DNA of 64,000 nucleotides, from assembly GCA_036337015.1 (NCBI GenBank), contig JAYZEZ010000003.1:1-64000 (forward strand), given 5' to 3'. This document shows positions 9,068 through 18,248 of the stretch, piece by piece. The DNA comes from Casp-alpha2 sp036337015 (lineage in GTDB: Bacteria; Pseudomonadota; Alphaproteobacteria; Rhodospirillales; Casp-alpha2). The position numbers and the translations under genes are program-made. How positions within the stretch are numbered: position 1 is the stretch's first letter; every line of letters begins with the position of its first letter. The notes beneath the pieces were generated by a model that had not been told where the DNA came from, searched no databases, and saw nothing but the letters and a program-made list of their open reading frames with translations.

Positions 9068-9778
9068 TCAAAAATCAGTGGGTTGCAGACATTTTCCATT
9101 AAGCACACATTTAGTTTCAGATAATTTTACGAACAAATCTGTAATTTCTTCAGGTGATTTAAGGGAGGATGGGTCTTCACCTGGAAAGGCTTGGGCTCGC
9201 ATACTAGTTCGCGTAGCACCAGGATTAATTAGATTTACTCTTACACTAGTATTATCCATTTCAGCGGCATAAATTAATGCTGTCATTTCTAATGCAGCTT
9301 TTGAAACTGCATAGGCTCCCCAGTAGGCTCGTGCTTTTCGCCCAACAGTTGAGGATACAAAAACAGCTCTTCCAGCTTTACTAGCTCTCAGCAAAGGATC
9401 CATGGAACGTATTAACCGCCAGTTTGCTGTGACATTGATTGACATTACTCTATCCCATACCTTTGGGTCTATATGACCCAAGGGACTTAGATTGCCAAGT
9501 TGTCCAGCATTTCCGACGAGAATATCGAGTCTTTTGAAGCGTTCAAAAATTGCAGCACCTAATTTGTCGATAGCATCAAATTCAGTCAAATCCATGGGGA
9601 CTAGTGTTGCTGGCTCACCTGTTATCTTTTGAATTTTGTCGTCAATTTCTTCAAGCGCTCCACTTGTTCTTGCAGATAAAATAAGATGAGCGCCTTCTTG
9701 AGCAAAACGGATAGCTACAGCAGCGCCGATACCACGCGATGCACCTGTTACAAGAGCAATCCGACCTTTAAGGCGCAT
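9068..9778 (-). CDS. SDR-family oxidoreductase (purF-linked)
   Basis: Classical short-chain dehydrogenase of 236 residues. The cofactor loop TGASRGIG spans 11-18, NAG is at 90-92, and the catalytic set is S142 (or S143), Y156 and K160 in YAVSK. The gene follows purF by 13 bases; this radA-cvpA-purF-SDR order recurs in Alphaproteobacteria, and the SDR is usually left as a generic oxidoreductase. The substrate is unknown, and no purine role is implied by the fold. Confidence 0.88.
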   Translation of the reverse strand: MRLKGRIALVTGASRGIGAAVAIRFAQEGAHLILSARTSGALEEIDDKIQKITGEPATLVPMDLTEFDAIDKLGAAIFERFKRLDILVGNAGQLGNLSPLGHIDPKVWDRVMSINVTANWRLIRSMDPLLRASKAGRAVFVSSTVGRKARAYWGAYAVSKAALEMTALIYAAEMDNTSVRVNLINPGATRTSMRAQAFPGEDPSSLKSPEEITDLFVKLSETKCVLNGKCLQPTDF

Positions 9779-9791
9779 TTATTTCCTCAGG

Positions 9792-11276
9792 CTAATTATG
9801 TTCATCGAGCAACGATAATTGCTGTTGCTTTGGGTTGTTTTCAAAATCCGTCAATTGGATAGGATAATCTCCGCTAAAACATGCATCACAGTATTGTGGT
9901 TTTTTTTCATCTCTATTCTTCAAATCTAACGCTCGATATAATCCATCGATTGAAATAAAGGCCAGAGAGTCAACTCCAATATATTTTGTCATGGCATCAA
10001 TATCGTATTGAGCGGCTAAGAGTTCATTTTTCTGAGGTGTATCTATTCCATAGAAGCAAGAATGAATCGTTGGTGGACTAGATATCCGCATATGGACCTC
10101 TTTAGCGCCAGCATTACGGACCATCTCTACTATTTTAGTACTCGTGGTACCACGTACGATGGAATCATCTACTAAAATAACACGTTTGTCCTTTAAATGA
10201 GTGGCATTTGCGTTATGTTTCAAGCGAACTCCTAAATGTCGGATTTGGTCGCTAGGTTCTATAAAAGTTCTTCCAACATAGTGGTTTCTGATAATGCCTA
10301 ATTCAAAAGGTATACCTGATTCTTGAGAATATCCTATTGCTGCGGGAACTCCAGAATCTGGTACTGGCACGATAAGGTCGCTTTCAACATTGCTTTCGCG
10401 AGCTAATTCAGAACCGATTTTTTTACGTACATCATATACGTTTTTACCTTCCATTATACTATCGGGTCTTGCGAAGTAGATATATTCAAAAACACAAAAT
10501 CGGTTAGGTTTTTTGATAAAAGGCTTGATGCTGTGTAACCCTTTTTCATCAATAATTACAATTTCCCCTGGTTCAATATCGCGTACAAACTTAGCGCCTA
10601 TTATATCAAGCGCACATGTTTCAGATGACAAAACCCAAGCATCTCCAAGTCTACCTAAAACTAATGGTCGCACACCATTTGGATCACGTACCCCTATCAT
10701 TTTTTTTTGTGTAATTGCTATTAAAGAATAGGCTCCATTAATCTGATTGAGAGCATCAGTGATACGATCAACGACACGCCCATATTCACTGATAGCAATA
10801 AGGTGAATAATGGTTTCGGTGTCACTTGTAGATTGAAATATACAACCTCTTTGTACCAGCTCATGACGGATTTGATATGAGTTGGTGAGATTTCCATTGT
10901 GTGCAATAGCTAACCCTCCAAACTTAAAGTCTGCGAATAAGGGCTGAATATTTCTCATAACAGTCCCTCCGGTAGTTGAATAACGAACATGCCCAACTGC
11001 AAGATTGCCAACTAGATCTGTCATGGTTTCAGTTGAATTAAAATTATCTCCTACAAGGCCTAATGCTCGGTGACTATGAAATTGTTCACCATCATATGCA
11101 ACTATGCCTGCAGCTTCTTGCCCCCGATGTTGTAAGGCATGTAATCCTAGGGCAGTATGTGTGGCTGCATCTTTCATTCCATATATACCGAATACTCCGC
11201 ATTCTTCCTCAGGCATTCTTATATGGTTATGATTTAAAGAAATTTTTGCACCGTTACCTTTTTTGGATACTGTCAT
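9792..11276 (-). CDS. purF: amidophosphoribosyltransferase
   Basis: Catalyses the first committed step of purine synthesis: PRPP and glutamine to 5-phosphoribosylamine. It has an N-terminal Ntn glutaminase, whose nucleophile would be C26 after cleavage of a 25-residue propeptide (EEECGVFG), and a C-terminal PRPP-binding domain with VILVDDSIVRGTTS. Four cysteines fall where the Bacillus-type enzyme binds a [4Fe-4S] cluster: FCVFEYIYFARPDS, IHSCFYGID and the CDAC pair near the C-terminus. Length 494 is normal. The start overlaps the end of cvpA by 23 bases. Confidence 0.96.
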   Translation of the reverse strand: MTVSKKGNGAKISLNHNHIRMPEEECGVFGIYGMKDAATHTALGLHALQHRGQEAAGIVAYDGEQFHSHRALGLVGDNFNSTETMTDLVGNLAVGHVRYSTTGGTVMRNIQPLFADFKFGGLAIAHNGNLTNSYQIRHELVQRGCIFQSTSDTETIIHLIAISEYGRVVDRITDALNQINGAYSLIAITQKKMIGVRDPNGVRPLVLGRLGDAWVLSSETCALDIIGAKFVRDIEPGEIVIIDEKGLHSIKPFIKKPNRFCVFEYIYFARPDSIMEGKNVYDVRKKIGSELARESNVESDLIVPVPDSGVPAAIGYSQESGIPFELGIIRNHYVGRTFIEPSDQIRHLGVRLKHNANATHLKDKRVILVDDSIVRGTTSTKIVEMVRNAGAKEVHMRISSPPTIHSCFYGIDTPQKNELLAAQYDIDAMTKYIGVDSLAFISIDGLYRALDLKNRDEKKPQYCDACFSGDYPIQLTDFENNPKQQQLSLLDEHN

Positions 11277-11955
11277 TCAGTCGCTCCATTTGTTGGCGTT
11301 CTTTCTTACTGTAGCCGCCGGTGTCTTTGTTCCTAGTATCTAAATTTTTAGGTCGAGGCAACATCAAACTGTTTATATCATTCCCTGAGAAATTAGAATT
11401 CCCATTATCTATGACATTTTTGTTTGTTAAGACATTTAGGCTTTCAGGAATCAATGCTACTAAAAATTCTGCACCAGGCTTTATAAGCCTTATAGATCGT
11501 GAGTTTTTGATCCATTCTGGTTGATTGATATCAGGATAGATCGTTCGTAAACCTATGTAAGCGATTATCAAAATAAGTGCTCCACGGGCAAGGCCAAACA
11601 AAAATCCTAAAGAACTATCAATTGCATTGAGTTCACTATTTTTAACAATTTTAGATATTCGCTTAGTGAATAAAGATATTAACAATAATGAAGTTATAAA
11701 AATTATTATACCAGTTGCGAAATCAGCTACGATTTTAATAGTTATAATTTTTTGAGCATAGGGCTTTAGGTAAGGAAATGCGTATATTGTTATAAAAATA
11801 GCACCAACCCATCCTGCGATTGATAGGGTTTCTTGAACTATTCCACGAGTGTAGGCAAAAATACCCGAAAGTAATAACAAAAGACCAATGCCAATATCCA
11901 GATAGTTTATCCTAGTTGCGACGGGACTAATGGCATCTGCAACAAAATTATCCAT
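11254..11955 (-). CDS. cvpA: CvpA family inner membrane protein
   Basis: A 233-residue protein with four hydrophobic segments in the first about 140 residues (first about 21-38), then a hydrophilic, charged C-terminal tail. This matches the CvpA/colicin V production family, encoded next to purF in many proteobacteria. The biochemical role is unsettled; roles in envelope homeostasis have been reported for homologues. It overlaps radA by 8 bases upstream and purF by 23 bases downstream, so the three are almost certainly translated from one mRNA. Confidence 0.88.
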   Translation of the reverse strand: MDNFVADAISPVATRINYLDIGIGLLLLLSGIFAYTRGIVQETLSIAGWVGAIFITIYAFPYLKPYAQKIITIKIVADFATGIIIFITSLLLISLFTKRISKIVKNSELNAIDSSLGFLFGLARGALILIIAYIGLRTIYPDINQPEWIKNSRSIRLIKPGAEFLVALIPESLNVLTNKNVIDNGNSNFSGNDINSLMLPRPKNLDTRNKDTGGYSKKERQQMERLNDSIQKR

Positions 11956-13393
11956 GCTTTTGTTCCAGTAAATTTTTTTCTAGTTTTTCAGAATTCTTTA
12001 CATTATTTAACATTCTAAAAAGTGAAAGTAGGTCTTCTAATTTTGATATTTCTTTGATTGTAAGCCCACTTTGCTTTGTTTTTATTTTTACCTTTTTTTG
12101 ACTATTGGTAGTACGTTGTGTAGTGGGAATGATCGCATCTGTAAAACCAAGTTTGGAGGCTTCTTTAAGACGTGCATTAACTTGTGGAACACTTCTTATC
12201 TCTCCTGATAATCCAATCTCACCAAAAACTATTGTTTTCTTAGGTAATGCTATTTTGCTAAAAGAGGAGATAAGTGATGCTGCAACAGATAAGTCAGCAG
12301 CTGGTTCATTAATTTTTAAACCACCAGCAACATTGAGAAAAACATCCATATTTATTAGATTTATACTGCACCTTGCTTCAAGTACAGCCATTATCATTGC
12401 TAAGCGAGAAGAATCCCATCCGACAACTGCACGACGGGGAGTTCCTAGTGAGGACGGCGTGCTTAGGGACTGAATCTCCACTAAAAGTGGCCGACTCCCT
12501 TCCATCCCAGAAAAGACTGCGGATCCGGGAACATCTTCTTCACGGTTTCCTAAGAATAAAGTAGATGGATTAGAAACCTCTATTAACCCTCTACCAGTCA
12601 TCTCAAATACTCCAATTTCATCAGTTGCTCCAAAGCGATTTTTAACGCTACGAAGTATCCGAAATTGATGGCTACGATCGCCCTCAAAATATAAAACTGT
12701 ATCAACCATATGTTCGAGAATACGAGGCCCAGCTATTTGGCCTTCTTTAGTAACGTGGCCAACAAGAATAAGCGTAAATCCTTTGTCTTTAGCAAGTCTG
12801 ATCAATTCTTGCGCAGAAGTTCTTACTTGAGATACGGATCCTGGCGCTGAATCTATATTATCTACAAACATAGTTTGAATTGAATCAATTATAACAAGAT
12901 CTGGGCTATTAGTATCACTTAGAGATGTAACAAGATCGCGTACAGAAGTCACAGAAGCTAATCCGATTTTAGAATTTGTAACACCAAGCCTTCTAGCTCG
13001 AATGCGAAGTTGGTCTATGGATTCTTCACCAGTAATATAAACTGTCTTAATAGATAGTGATAATTGTGCAGCTATTTGCATTAATAAAGTAGATTTACCA
13101 ATACCTGGATCACCTCCTACAAGGAGCGCCGACCCATAAACCATTCCTCCACCAGTTACTCTATCAAACTCCTTAATATTGCTGATTTGACGATTCGGTT
13201 GTTCGGTTTTACCGCCTAAACTTTGGAAATCTAATTTTACACCTTTTCGTGGGCTCAGTCCTTTAGGCGTGACTATTGGTGTGGTTTCCTCGATAAGAGT
13301 ATTCCACTCTTTGCAGACCTCGCATTGACCTTGCCATTTGGACGACGATGCTCCGCATTCATTACAAACATATCTAACGGCTTTGCGAGCCAA
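11948..13393 (-). CDS. radA: DNA repair protein RadA
   Basis: RecA-like DnaB-type helicase that promotes branch migration in recombination and repair. At the N-terminus is a four-cysteine zinc finger (C10, C13, C24, C27). Next is a RecA-like ATPase with Walker A GGDPGIGKST (Lys at 100), the RadA signature KNRFG (251-255), and a C-terminal Lon-protease-like domain (about 290-450). Length 481 is typical. It is the first gene of the radA-cvpA-purF-SDR operon; the 243 bp upstream (13394-13636) contain no gene and should hold its promoter. Confidence 0.96.
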   Translation of the reverse strand: MARKAVRYVCNECGASSSKWQGQCEVCKEWNTLIEETTPIVTPKGLSPRKGVKLDFQSLGGKTEQPNRQISNIKEFDRVTGGGMVYGSALLVGGDPGIGKSTLLMQIAAQLSLSIKTVYITGEESIDQLRIRARRLGVTNSKIGLASVTSVRDLVTSLSDTNSPDLVIIDSIQTMFVDNIDSAPGSVSQVRTSAQELIRLAKDKGFTLILVGHVTKEGQIAGPRILEHMVDTVLYFEGDRSHQFRILRSVKNRFGATDEIGVFEMTGRGLIEVSNPSTLFLGNREEDVPGSAVFSGMEGSRPLLVEIQSLSTPSSLGTPRRAVVGWDSSRLAMIMAVLEARCSINLINMDVFLNVAGGLKINEPAADLSVAASLISSFSKIALPKKTIVFGEIGLSGEIRSVPQVNARLKEASKLGFTDAIIPTTQRTTNSQKKVKIKTKQSGLTIKEISKLEDLLSLFRMLNNVKNSEKLEKNLLEQKHG

Positions 13394-13636
13394 GATTCCT
13401 CCAAAGGATAGTAAAGATAAATAAATTTCGTTTAAGGAATTTATTTAGTTAATTCAAGATATCTATATAAAAATTATAGTATCGGGTTAAAAAGACTGAA
13501 ATTACAAGTTTTTTGGAAATCATTAACTAATAAAAGTACAATTGCGTAGAAAAACTTTCATCACTTTAATTAAGTTAACGTTGTTTTTTTTAAATCGATT
13601 CTTTTGTTAATGGCAATTCTAAAAATCAAATTAATT

Positions 13637-14515
13637 TTAAGCTATGTGTTTTTCCTTTCCTTTAATAATAGCTTCACGGCGAAAGATATAAATTCCAGCG
13701 CTAGTTATTATAGTTGCACCAACTATAGTTGTCCAAGTTGGCAAAAACCCCCATATAATGGCGTCAAAAATAATTGCCCATAAAATAGCAGTATAGTTGA
13801 AGGGACTTACTATAGAGGCTTCTGCAAATTTGAGAGCATAACTCATTAGAAGCTGACCACTTGCACCAGCGAGACCTACTCCAATAAATAGCCATAATCT
13901 ATTAAGTGGAATTTCTTGCCAGTACCATGGTTGTAATGCCCCAGCTAAAATTGTTCCAATGACCATAAAGTAAAAGGCAATAGTAAATGGGTTGTCGGTA
14001 ATAGCGAGGCTTCTTACAAGTAGTATAGTAGCGGCCCAAAGTACTGTTGCTAAAACTGCAATCAGAGAGGCTATCTCAATTGTCCCAGAAGGATTAATAG
14101 CAATTATAACACCGATAAACCCAATTATTATTGCTAACCAACGCCGGTGACCGACTCTTTCATTTAAGAAAAAGACAGCCATTACTGCTACAAATACTGG
14201 AACGGCCTGGGAAATTACGCTCACATATCCTACGGATAACATTTGAAATGAAAAAAAATATAGAATATTACCGGTTACTCCTAAAAATCCCCGCCAAAAG
14301 TGGGTACCAAATCGTTGGGTCTTTAGGACTTTAACTCCACCTGAATATAGTAAAAGCGGCAAAAGTACAAAAGCTGCTATTAAATTACGTATAAAGGAAA
14401 TCTGTATTGCATGAAACTCAGGACCAATTAGTTTTACCAAGACATTCATCAACGTAAACGAGGCGGCAGCAGCGGTCATCAAGAGCATGCCTGTTTTAGA
14501 ATTCCCTATATCCAT
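13637..14515 (-). CDS. EamA-type drug/metabolite transporter
   Basis: A 292-residue, very hydrophobic protein with about ten predicted membrane helices in two tandem EamA halves, the layout of the DMT superfamily. The N-terminal region around AAAASFTLMNVLVKLIG and the second-half ATVLWAATILLVRSL fit the family. It likely exports a small metabolite or amino acid; the substrate cannot be inferred. It lies 44 bases downstream of the RND-type gene's upstream end region on the same strand pattern, but a shared role is not indicated. Confidence 0.85.
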   Translation of the reverse strand: MDIGNSKTGMLLMTAAAASFTLMNVLVKLIGPEFHAIQISFIRNLIAAFVLLPLLLYSGGVKVLKTQRFGTHFWRGFLGVTGNILYFFSFQMLSVGYVSVISQAVPVFVAVMAVFFLNERVGHRRWLAIIIGFIGVIIAINPSGTIEIASLIAVLATVLWAATILLVRSLAITDNPFTIAFYFMVIGTILAGALQPWYWQEIPLNRLWLFIGVGLAGASGQLLMSYALKFAEASIVSPFNYTAILWAIIFDAIIWGFLPTWTTIVGATIITSAGIYIFRREAIIKGKEKHIA

Positions 14516-14559
14516 AGTTGGAATACTTTACTTGTTTTCAATCATCATCGATTTTGTTT

Positions 14560-17049
14560 TTAGCTAAAAGGTTTCCAGAGTAAAATCAACTTTGGAAGTA
14601 AAGTTAATGCTGCTAAAAGGGCAATCAACATTGCAGCGGCAGTTAATAACCCAAAATAAATCGTTGGTATAAAGTTTGAAAACATCAATATAGAAAAACC
14701 AAAAATTATAGTGAGGGTTGTATAAAAAACAGCTTTGCCAATGTTAGAATGGCAAACATGCAGTGTATCTATATAACTGTTACTAAGAGCGTATTCCTCC
14801 CTAAAACGGTAAATATAATGAATTCCATTATCTACCGCTATGCCTATAGTAATTGCAGCAATTGTTATCGTCATCATGTCCATTGGTATTTTTCCCCAAC
14901 CCATTACACCCAAGACAACTCCTGCTCCTAGGAGGTTAGGCAAAATACCAATCACCGATAAAGTTATGGAACGGAATAAAACCAAAAACATAATCGCTAT
15001 ACCGAGCATTACGACACCGATAGTTTTAATTTGCGATTTGAACAAGCTTTGTAGCATGTTGTTATATAGAACAAGTAGGCCACTAACGGTTATATCTTTT
15101 TCTTGAAATTTTAGTTTTTTAATTAGATCATGACGTACTGATTCTAGCAGTTGTTTACGGCGTAAATCTGGTTTTGAATCCAATACCCTTGCCATCAGCC
15201 TAGCCTCATTATCTTTGATTGAGACAAAGGGATCCAGGAGAATGTTCTTTATTTCAGGTGGCAATTTTTTATAAAGAATTGCGAGTTCCATTCCATCTAA
15301 TTCTTTATCTGCATATTTTTCTGCCACTCTTACGGATGAAGCGAGTGATAAGACCTTACCTATTTCCGGTCGTCCTTCTAGATAATCATGTATTTTTTTT
15401 ATACGTTGAACTTTAGATGCGTTAAACCATAGCTCAGGTGAACTAGCTAGTGTTTCCAGGTACTCTCGCTCTAATTGAATCTCCTCTGGAGTTAAACCTT
15501 CAAGGTCTTCTGGTTTGAGATCATCAACTTTATTATCTTCAAATTTAAGAAGTATTTCTAATGGGGTTGTACCCCCAAGCTTTTCATCAATAAGCTTAAG
15601 TCCTTGATAAATTTCTGTATTATCACTGAAGTAATTAATAAAGCTATTTTCGACGCGTAGAAGACTAATTCCACTTACACTTATGATGGTTAATAGAATT
15701 GCCAAGTATATAATTTTATTGCCATGCGTTTCAGTGAGTTTCGCTAGATATTTTGGTAATAGAAATCGTTCACCATTTGTAACTAACTCTTTACTGGATT
15801 TTCCTAAAACCAATAACAAAGTTGGAAATAATAGAAATGAGGTTATAAATGTTACTGAGAGACCTGCGCTCATCATCCATCCAAAATCTATGACTGGTTT
15901 GATCTCACTAACTACAAGAGAGCTAAACCCCATAATTGTTGTTAATGCTGTATAAAAACATGGCTTGACCATTTTATGAATGGTCAGTTTGACTAGTTCA
16001 AACTGATCGTAATTTGGATAATCTTTTTGAAGCTGTCTGTATCTAACAATTAAGTGAATATTCATAGATATCGTTATGATCAACATAAGCGCAAGAAAAT
16101 TGGACGAAATTACTGTTACTTTCCAGCCAATTAATCCCAGAACCCCTATCATAATCAAACCAGCATAGAAGCAATTGATAAGTGGTAGTGATACCCATCG
16201 AAATTCACGAAATATAATTGTTAATACTACAATGAGAAAGGCAAGAACTCCTCCGCCAAAGACAACAAGGTCATTTCGTATAAATGTGATCATGTCTACT
16301 GTGATCATTGGAACACCGCCAAGGTATAAAACTCCTTTTTGACGATATAGTTCCAGAATATTTCTAATTTGTGCGATATCAAAATGTCTTTGGTTGTTTA
16401 TTTTTTCATGAATTTGGTCATATTTTAATGTTATTTCTTTAAGGTTTTTCTCCTCTTTTATAGAAATTTCTGCATTGCGGCGTTTTTCGCGTAATTTATT
16501 TCTTGATTTAAGTAATTCATTGTATTCAGGGTCCTCTTTTAGACTCAATAACAAAGCAGTAGTACGACCATCCTCACTTATTATGAGTTGTCGGTATATG
16601 GGACTGTTCAAAATTTCAGTTTTAGCCTTTATGACATCGATGTCAGGAGCTTCAAGAGTAGGTAAATTGTCAATTAATTCCTCTATAGGCTTTTCAGAGT
16701 TTTCAAACAAAGGGGCATCTAGTATTGAAAAAATTGAATCAACGCTTGCTACTTTTTTTAGTTCATCACTTAGCTGTCTAATTGATTTTAAAGATGTTTT
16801 AGAAAAGAGATCTTTTTTGGGGGTATAAGTAACTATAAGTAATTCGTTGCTAGGATATCGATCATGAATTTTCTGAAATAACTTAAGGTCAACGTCATCT
16901 TCCAGCATTAAAGAATCAGCAGATGCATCCAATCTAAAATCTTTTGTGTGATATCCAAAAAAAATAAGAACTGACAACAAAAATATTAGAATAAGCTTGG
17001 GGTTTTTAAGCACTATTTTTTCATATGCCTGTACCAATCGAGATATCAT
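14560..17049 (-). CDS. RND-superfamily (MMPL/SSD-like) membrane protein
   Basis: An 829-residue protein with the duplicated RND plan: one N-terminal membrane helix (about 18-36), a large periplasmic domain, five further helices, then a second periplasmic domain (about 465-670) and a last helix group. The N-terminal DASADSLMLEDD stretch is typical of the COG1033 predicted exporter group, which also includes hopanoid transporters such as HpnN. No membrane fusion protein or outer-membrane channel is adjacent, so it is not a classical tripartite pump. A lipid or sterol-like substrate is possible but unproven. Its start overlaps the alr stop by 4 bases (ATGA). Confidence 0.8.
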   Translation of the reverse strand: MISRLVQAYEKIVLKNPKLILIFLLSVLIFFGYHTKDFRLDASADSLMLEDDVDLKLFQKIHDRYPSNELLIVTYTPKKDLFSKTSLKSIRQLSDELKKVASVDSIFSILDAPLFENSEKPIEELIDNLPTLEAPDIDVIKAKTEILNSPIYRQLIISEDGRTTALLLSLKEDPEYNELLKSRNKLREKRRNAEISIKEEKNLKEITLKYDQIHEKINNQRHFDIAQIRNILELYRQKGVLYLGGVPMITVDMITFIRNDLVVFGGGVLAFLIVVLTIIFREFRWVSLPLINCFYAGLIMIGVLGLIGWKVTVISSNFLALMLIITISMNIHLIVRYRQLQKDYPNYDQFELVKLTIHKMVKPCFYTALTTIMGFSSLVVSEIKPVIDFGWMMSAGLSVTFITSFLLFPTLLLVLGKSSKELVTNGERFLLPKYLAKLTETHGNKIIYLAILLTIISVSGISLLRVENSFINYFSDNTEIYQGLKLIDEKLGGTTPLEILLKFEDNKVDDLKPEDLEGLTPEEIQLEREYLETLASSPELWFNASKVQRIKKIHDYLEGRPEIGKVLSLASSVRVAEKYADKELDGMELAILYKKLPPEIKNILLDPFVSIKDNEARLMARVLDSKPDLRRKQLLESVRHDLIKKLKFQEKDITVSGLLVLYNNMLQSLFKSQIKTIGVVMLGIAIMFLVLFRSITLSVIGILPNLLGAGVVLGVMGWGKIPMDMMTITIAAITIGIAVDNGIHYIYRFREEYALSNSYIDTLHVCHSNIGKAVFYTTLTIIFGFSILMFSNFIPTIYFGLLTAAAMLIALLAALTLLPKLILLWKPFS

Positions 17050-18233
17050 GACGTATTTCCTGGTTGATTGTCTTTTTTGTAATATCGATGAAATCGATTA
17101 CCCAGATTAGTCATAATTTCATACCCAATTGTTCCTGCATCTTTTGCAATTTTGTTTACTGTATTATTCGGTCCGATTAGATCAACTAATCCACCTATTG
17201 GGCATAAATTTTTTGGAACATTTGATATATCTATGGTAATCAAATCCATGGAAACTCGCCCTACAACAGGAACTGGAAAGTTTTCTATATACCCAATCCC
17301 CTTGCTGCTTAGATATCTAAAATATCCATCTGCATAACCTACTAGAACTGTAGCTATTTGGGCTGTTCGATCTACGCTATAAGTTCCACCATAGCCAACG
17401 GTCTGTAGGGTGTCAACTTCACGAATTTGCGCAATTCTACCCTGTAATCTAACAACTTGTTTCATTGGATTAGTTTGACCTGGTATTGGTTCTATACCGT
17501 AAAGTGCGGCTCCTGGACGAGTCAGATCAAAATGATATTCTGGACCTAAAAATATACCAGAAGAATTAGCTAGACTAGCACGACCTTTTGGCAAGGTTTT
17601 TCTTGCTTGATTAAAAGCTATCAGTTGTTCCTTGTTTTTCTCATGATTTGGTTCGTCAGCACAAGCTAGATGGCTAATGACTAAATTGATGTTCAAATCT
17701 TCAATTCGACTTGGTTCTTTTTCTATAATGGCTAATTCTTTAGGTGGTAAACCTAGGCGACACATACCGGTATCAACATGAATATCACAAGGTAGTGCTT
17801 TATTTAACTTTTGACAGTAAGTTTTCCAATTATAGATTTCTTCTATACTACCAAGGACTGGGATAAGATTTTTGGCATCATATATATTTTCCGTATTAGG
17901 AATTAAACCGCTTAAGATGTGTATCTCAATTGCAGTAAATTCTTTTATTTTACTCTCATTTAGACCATCGCGTAAATTTATACCTTCTTCTAAATTAGCG
18001 ACAAAAAAAATGCTACAACCTACATTAATCAAGGATAATGCAATAGGTACTGCACCTAGACCGTAACCATCAGCTTTAACAACTGCTGACGGTTTTGTGC
18101 CATTTAATTGATTTGTAAGTATATGGTAATTCTCAACTAAGGCATCTAGGTCAATAGTTAGTATGCCTCCAGATTTTGTATTTGTTAAATTTTTACAAGA
18201 CGTTAAATTTTCAGATTTGATAAAGTTTTTCAT
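17046..18233 (-). CDS. alr: alanine racemase
   Basis: PLP enzyme converting L-alanine to D-alanine for peptidoglycan. It is a fold type III racemase: a TIM barrel with the PLP lysine K53 in VVKADGYGLG, and a C-terminal beta domain with the catalytic tyrosine Y281 in GYGGTYSVDR. The 395-residue length includes about 20 extra N-terminal residues compared with short homologues. It lies 15 bases downstream of dnaB, and dnaB-alr adjacency is common in Alphaproteobacteria. The stop overlaps the next gene start by 4 bases. Confidence 0.95.
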   Translation of the reverse strand: MKNFIKSENLTSCKNLTNTKSGGILTIDLDALVENYHILTNQLNGTKPSAVVKADGYGLGAVPIALSLINVGCSIFFVANLEEGINLRDGLNESKIKEFTAIEIHILSGLIPNTENIYDAKNLIPVLGSIEEIYNWKTYCQKLNKALPCDIHVDTGMCRLGLPPKELAIIEKEPSRIEDLNINLVISHLACADEPNHEKNKEQLIAFNQARKTLPKGRASLANSSGIFLGPEYHFDLTRPGAALYGIEPIPGQTNPMKQVVRLQGRIAQIREVDTLQTVGYGGTYSVDRTAQIATVLVGYADGYFRYLSSKGIGYIENFPVPVVGRVSMDLITIDISNVPKNLCPIGGLVDLIGPNNTVNKIAKDAGTIGYEIMTNLGNRFHRYYKKDNQPGNTS

Positions 18234-18248
18234 AAAAAAATAAAATTT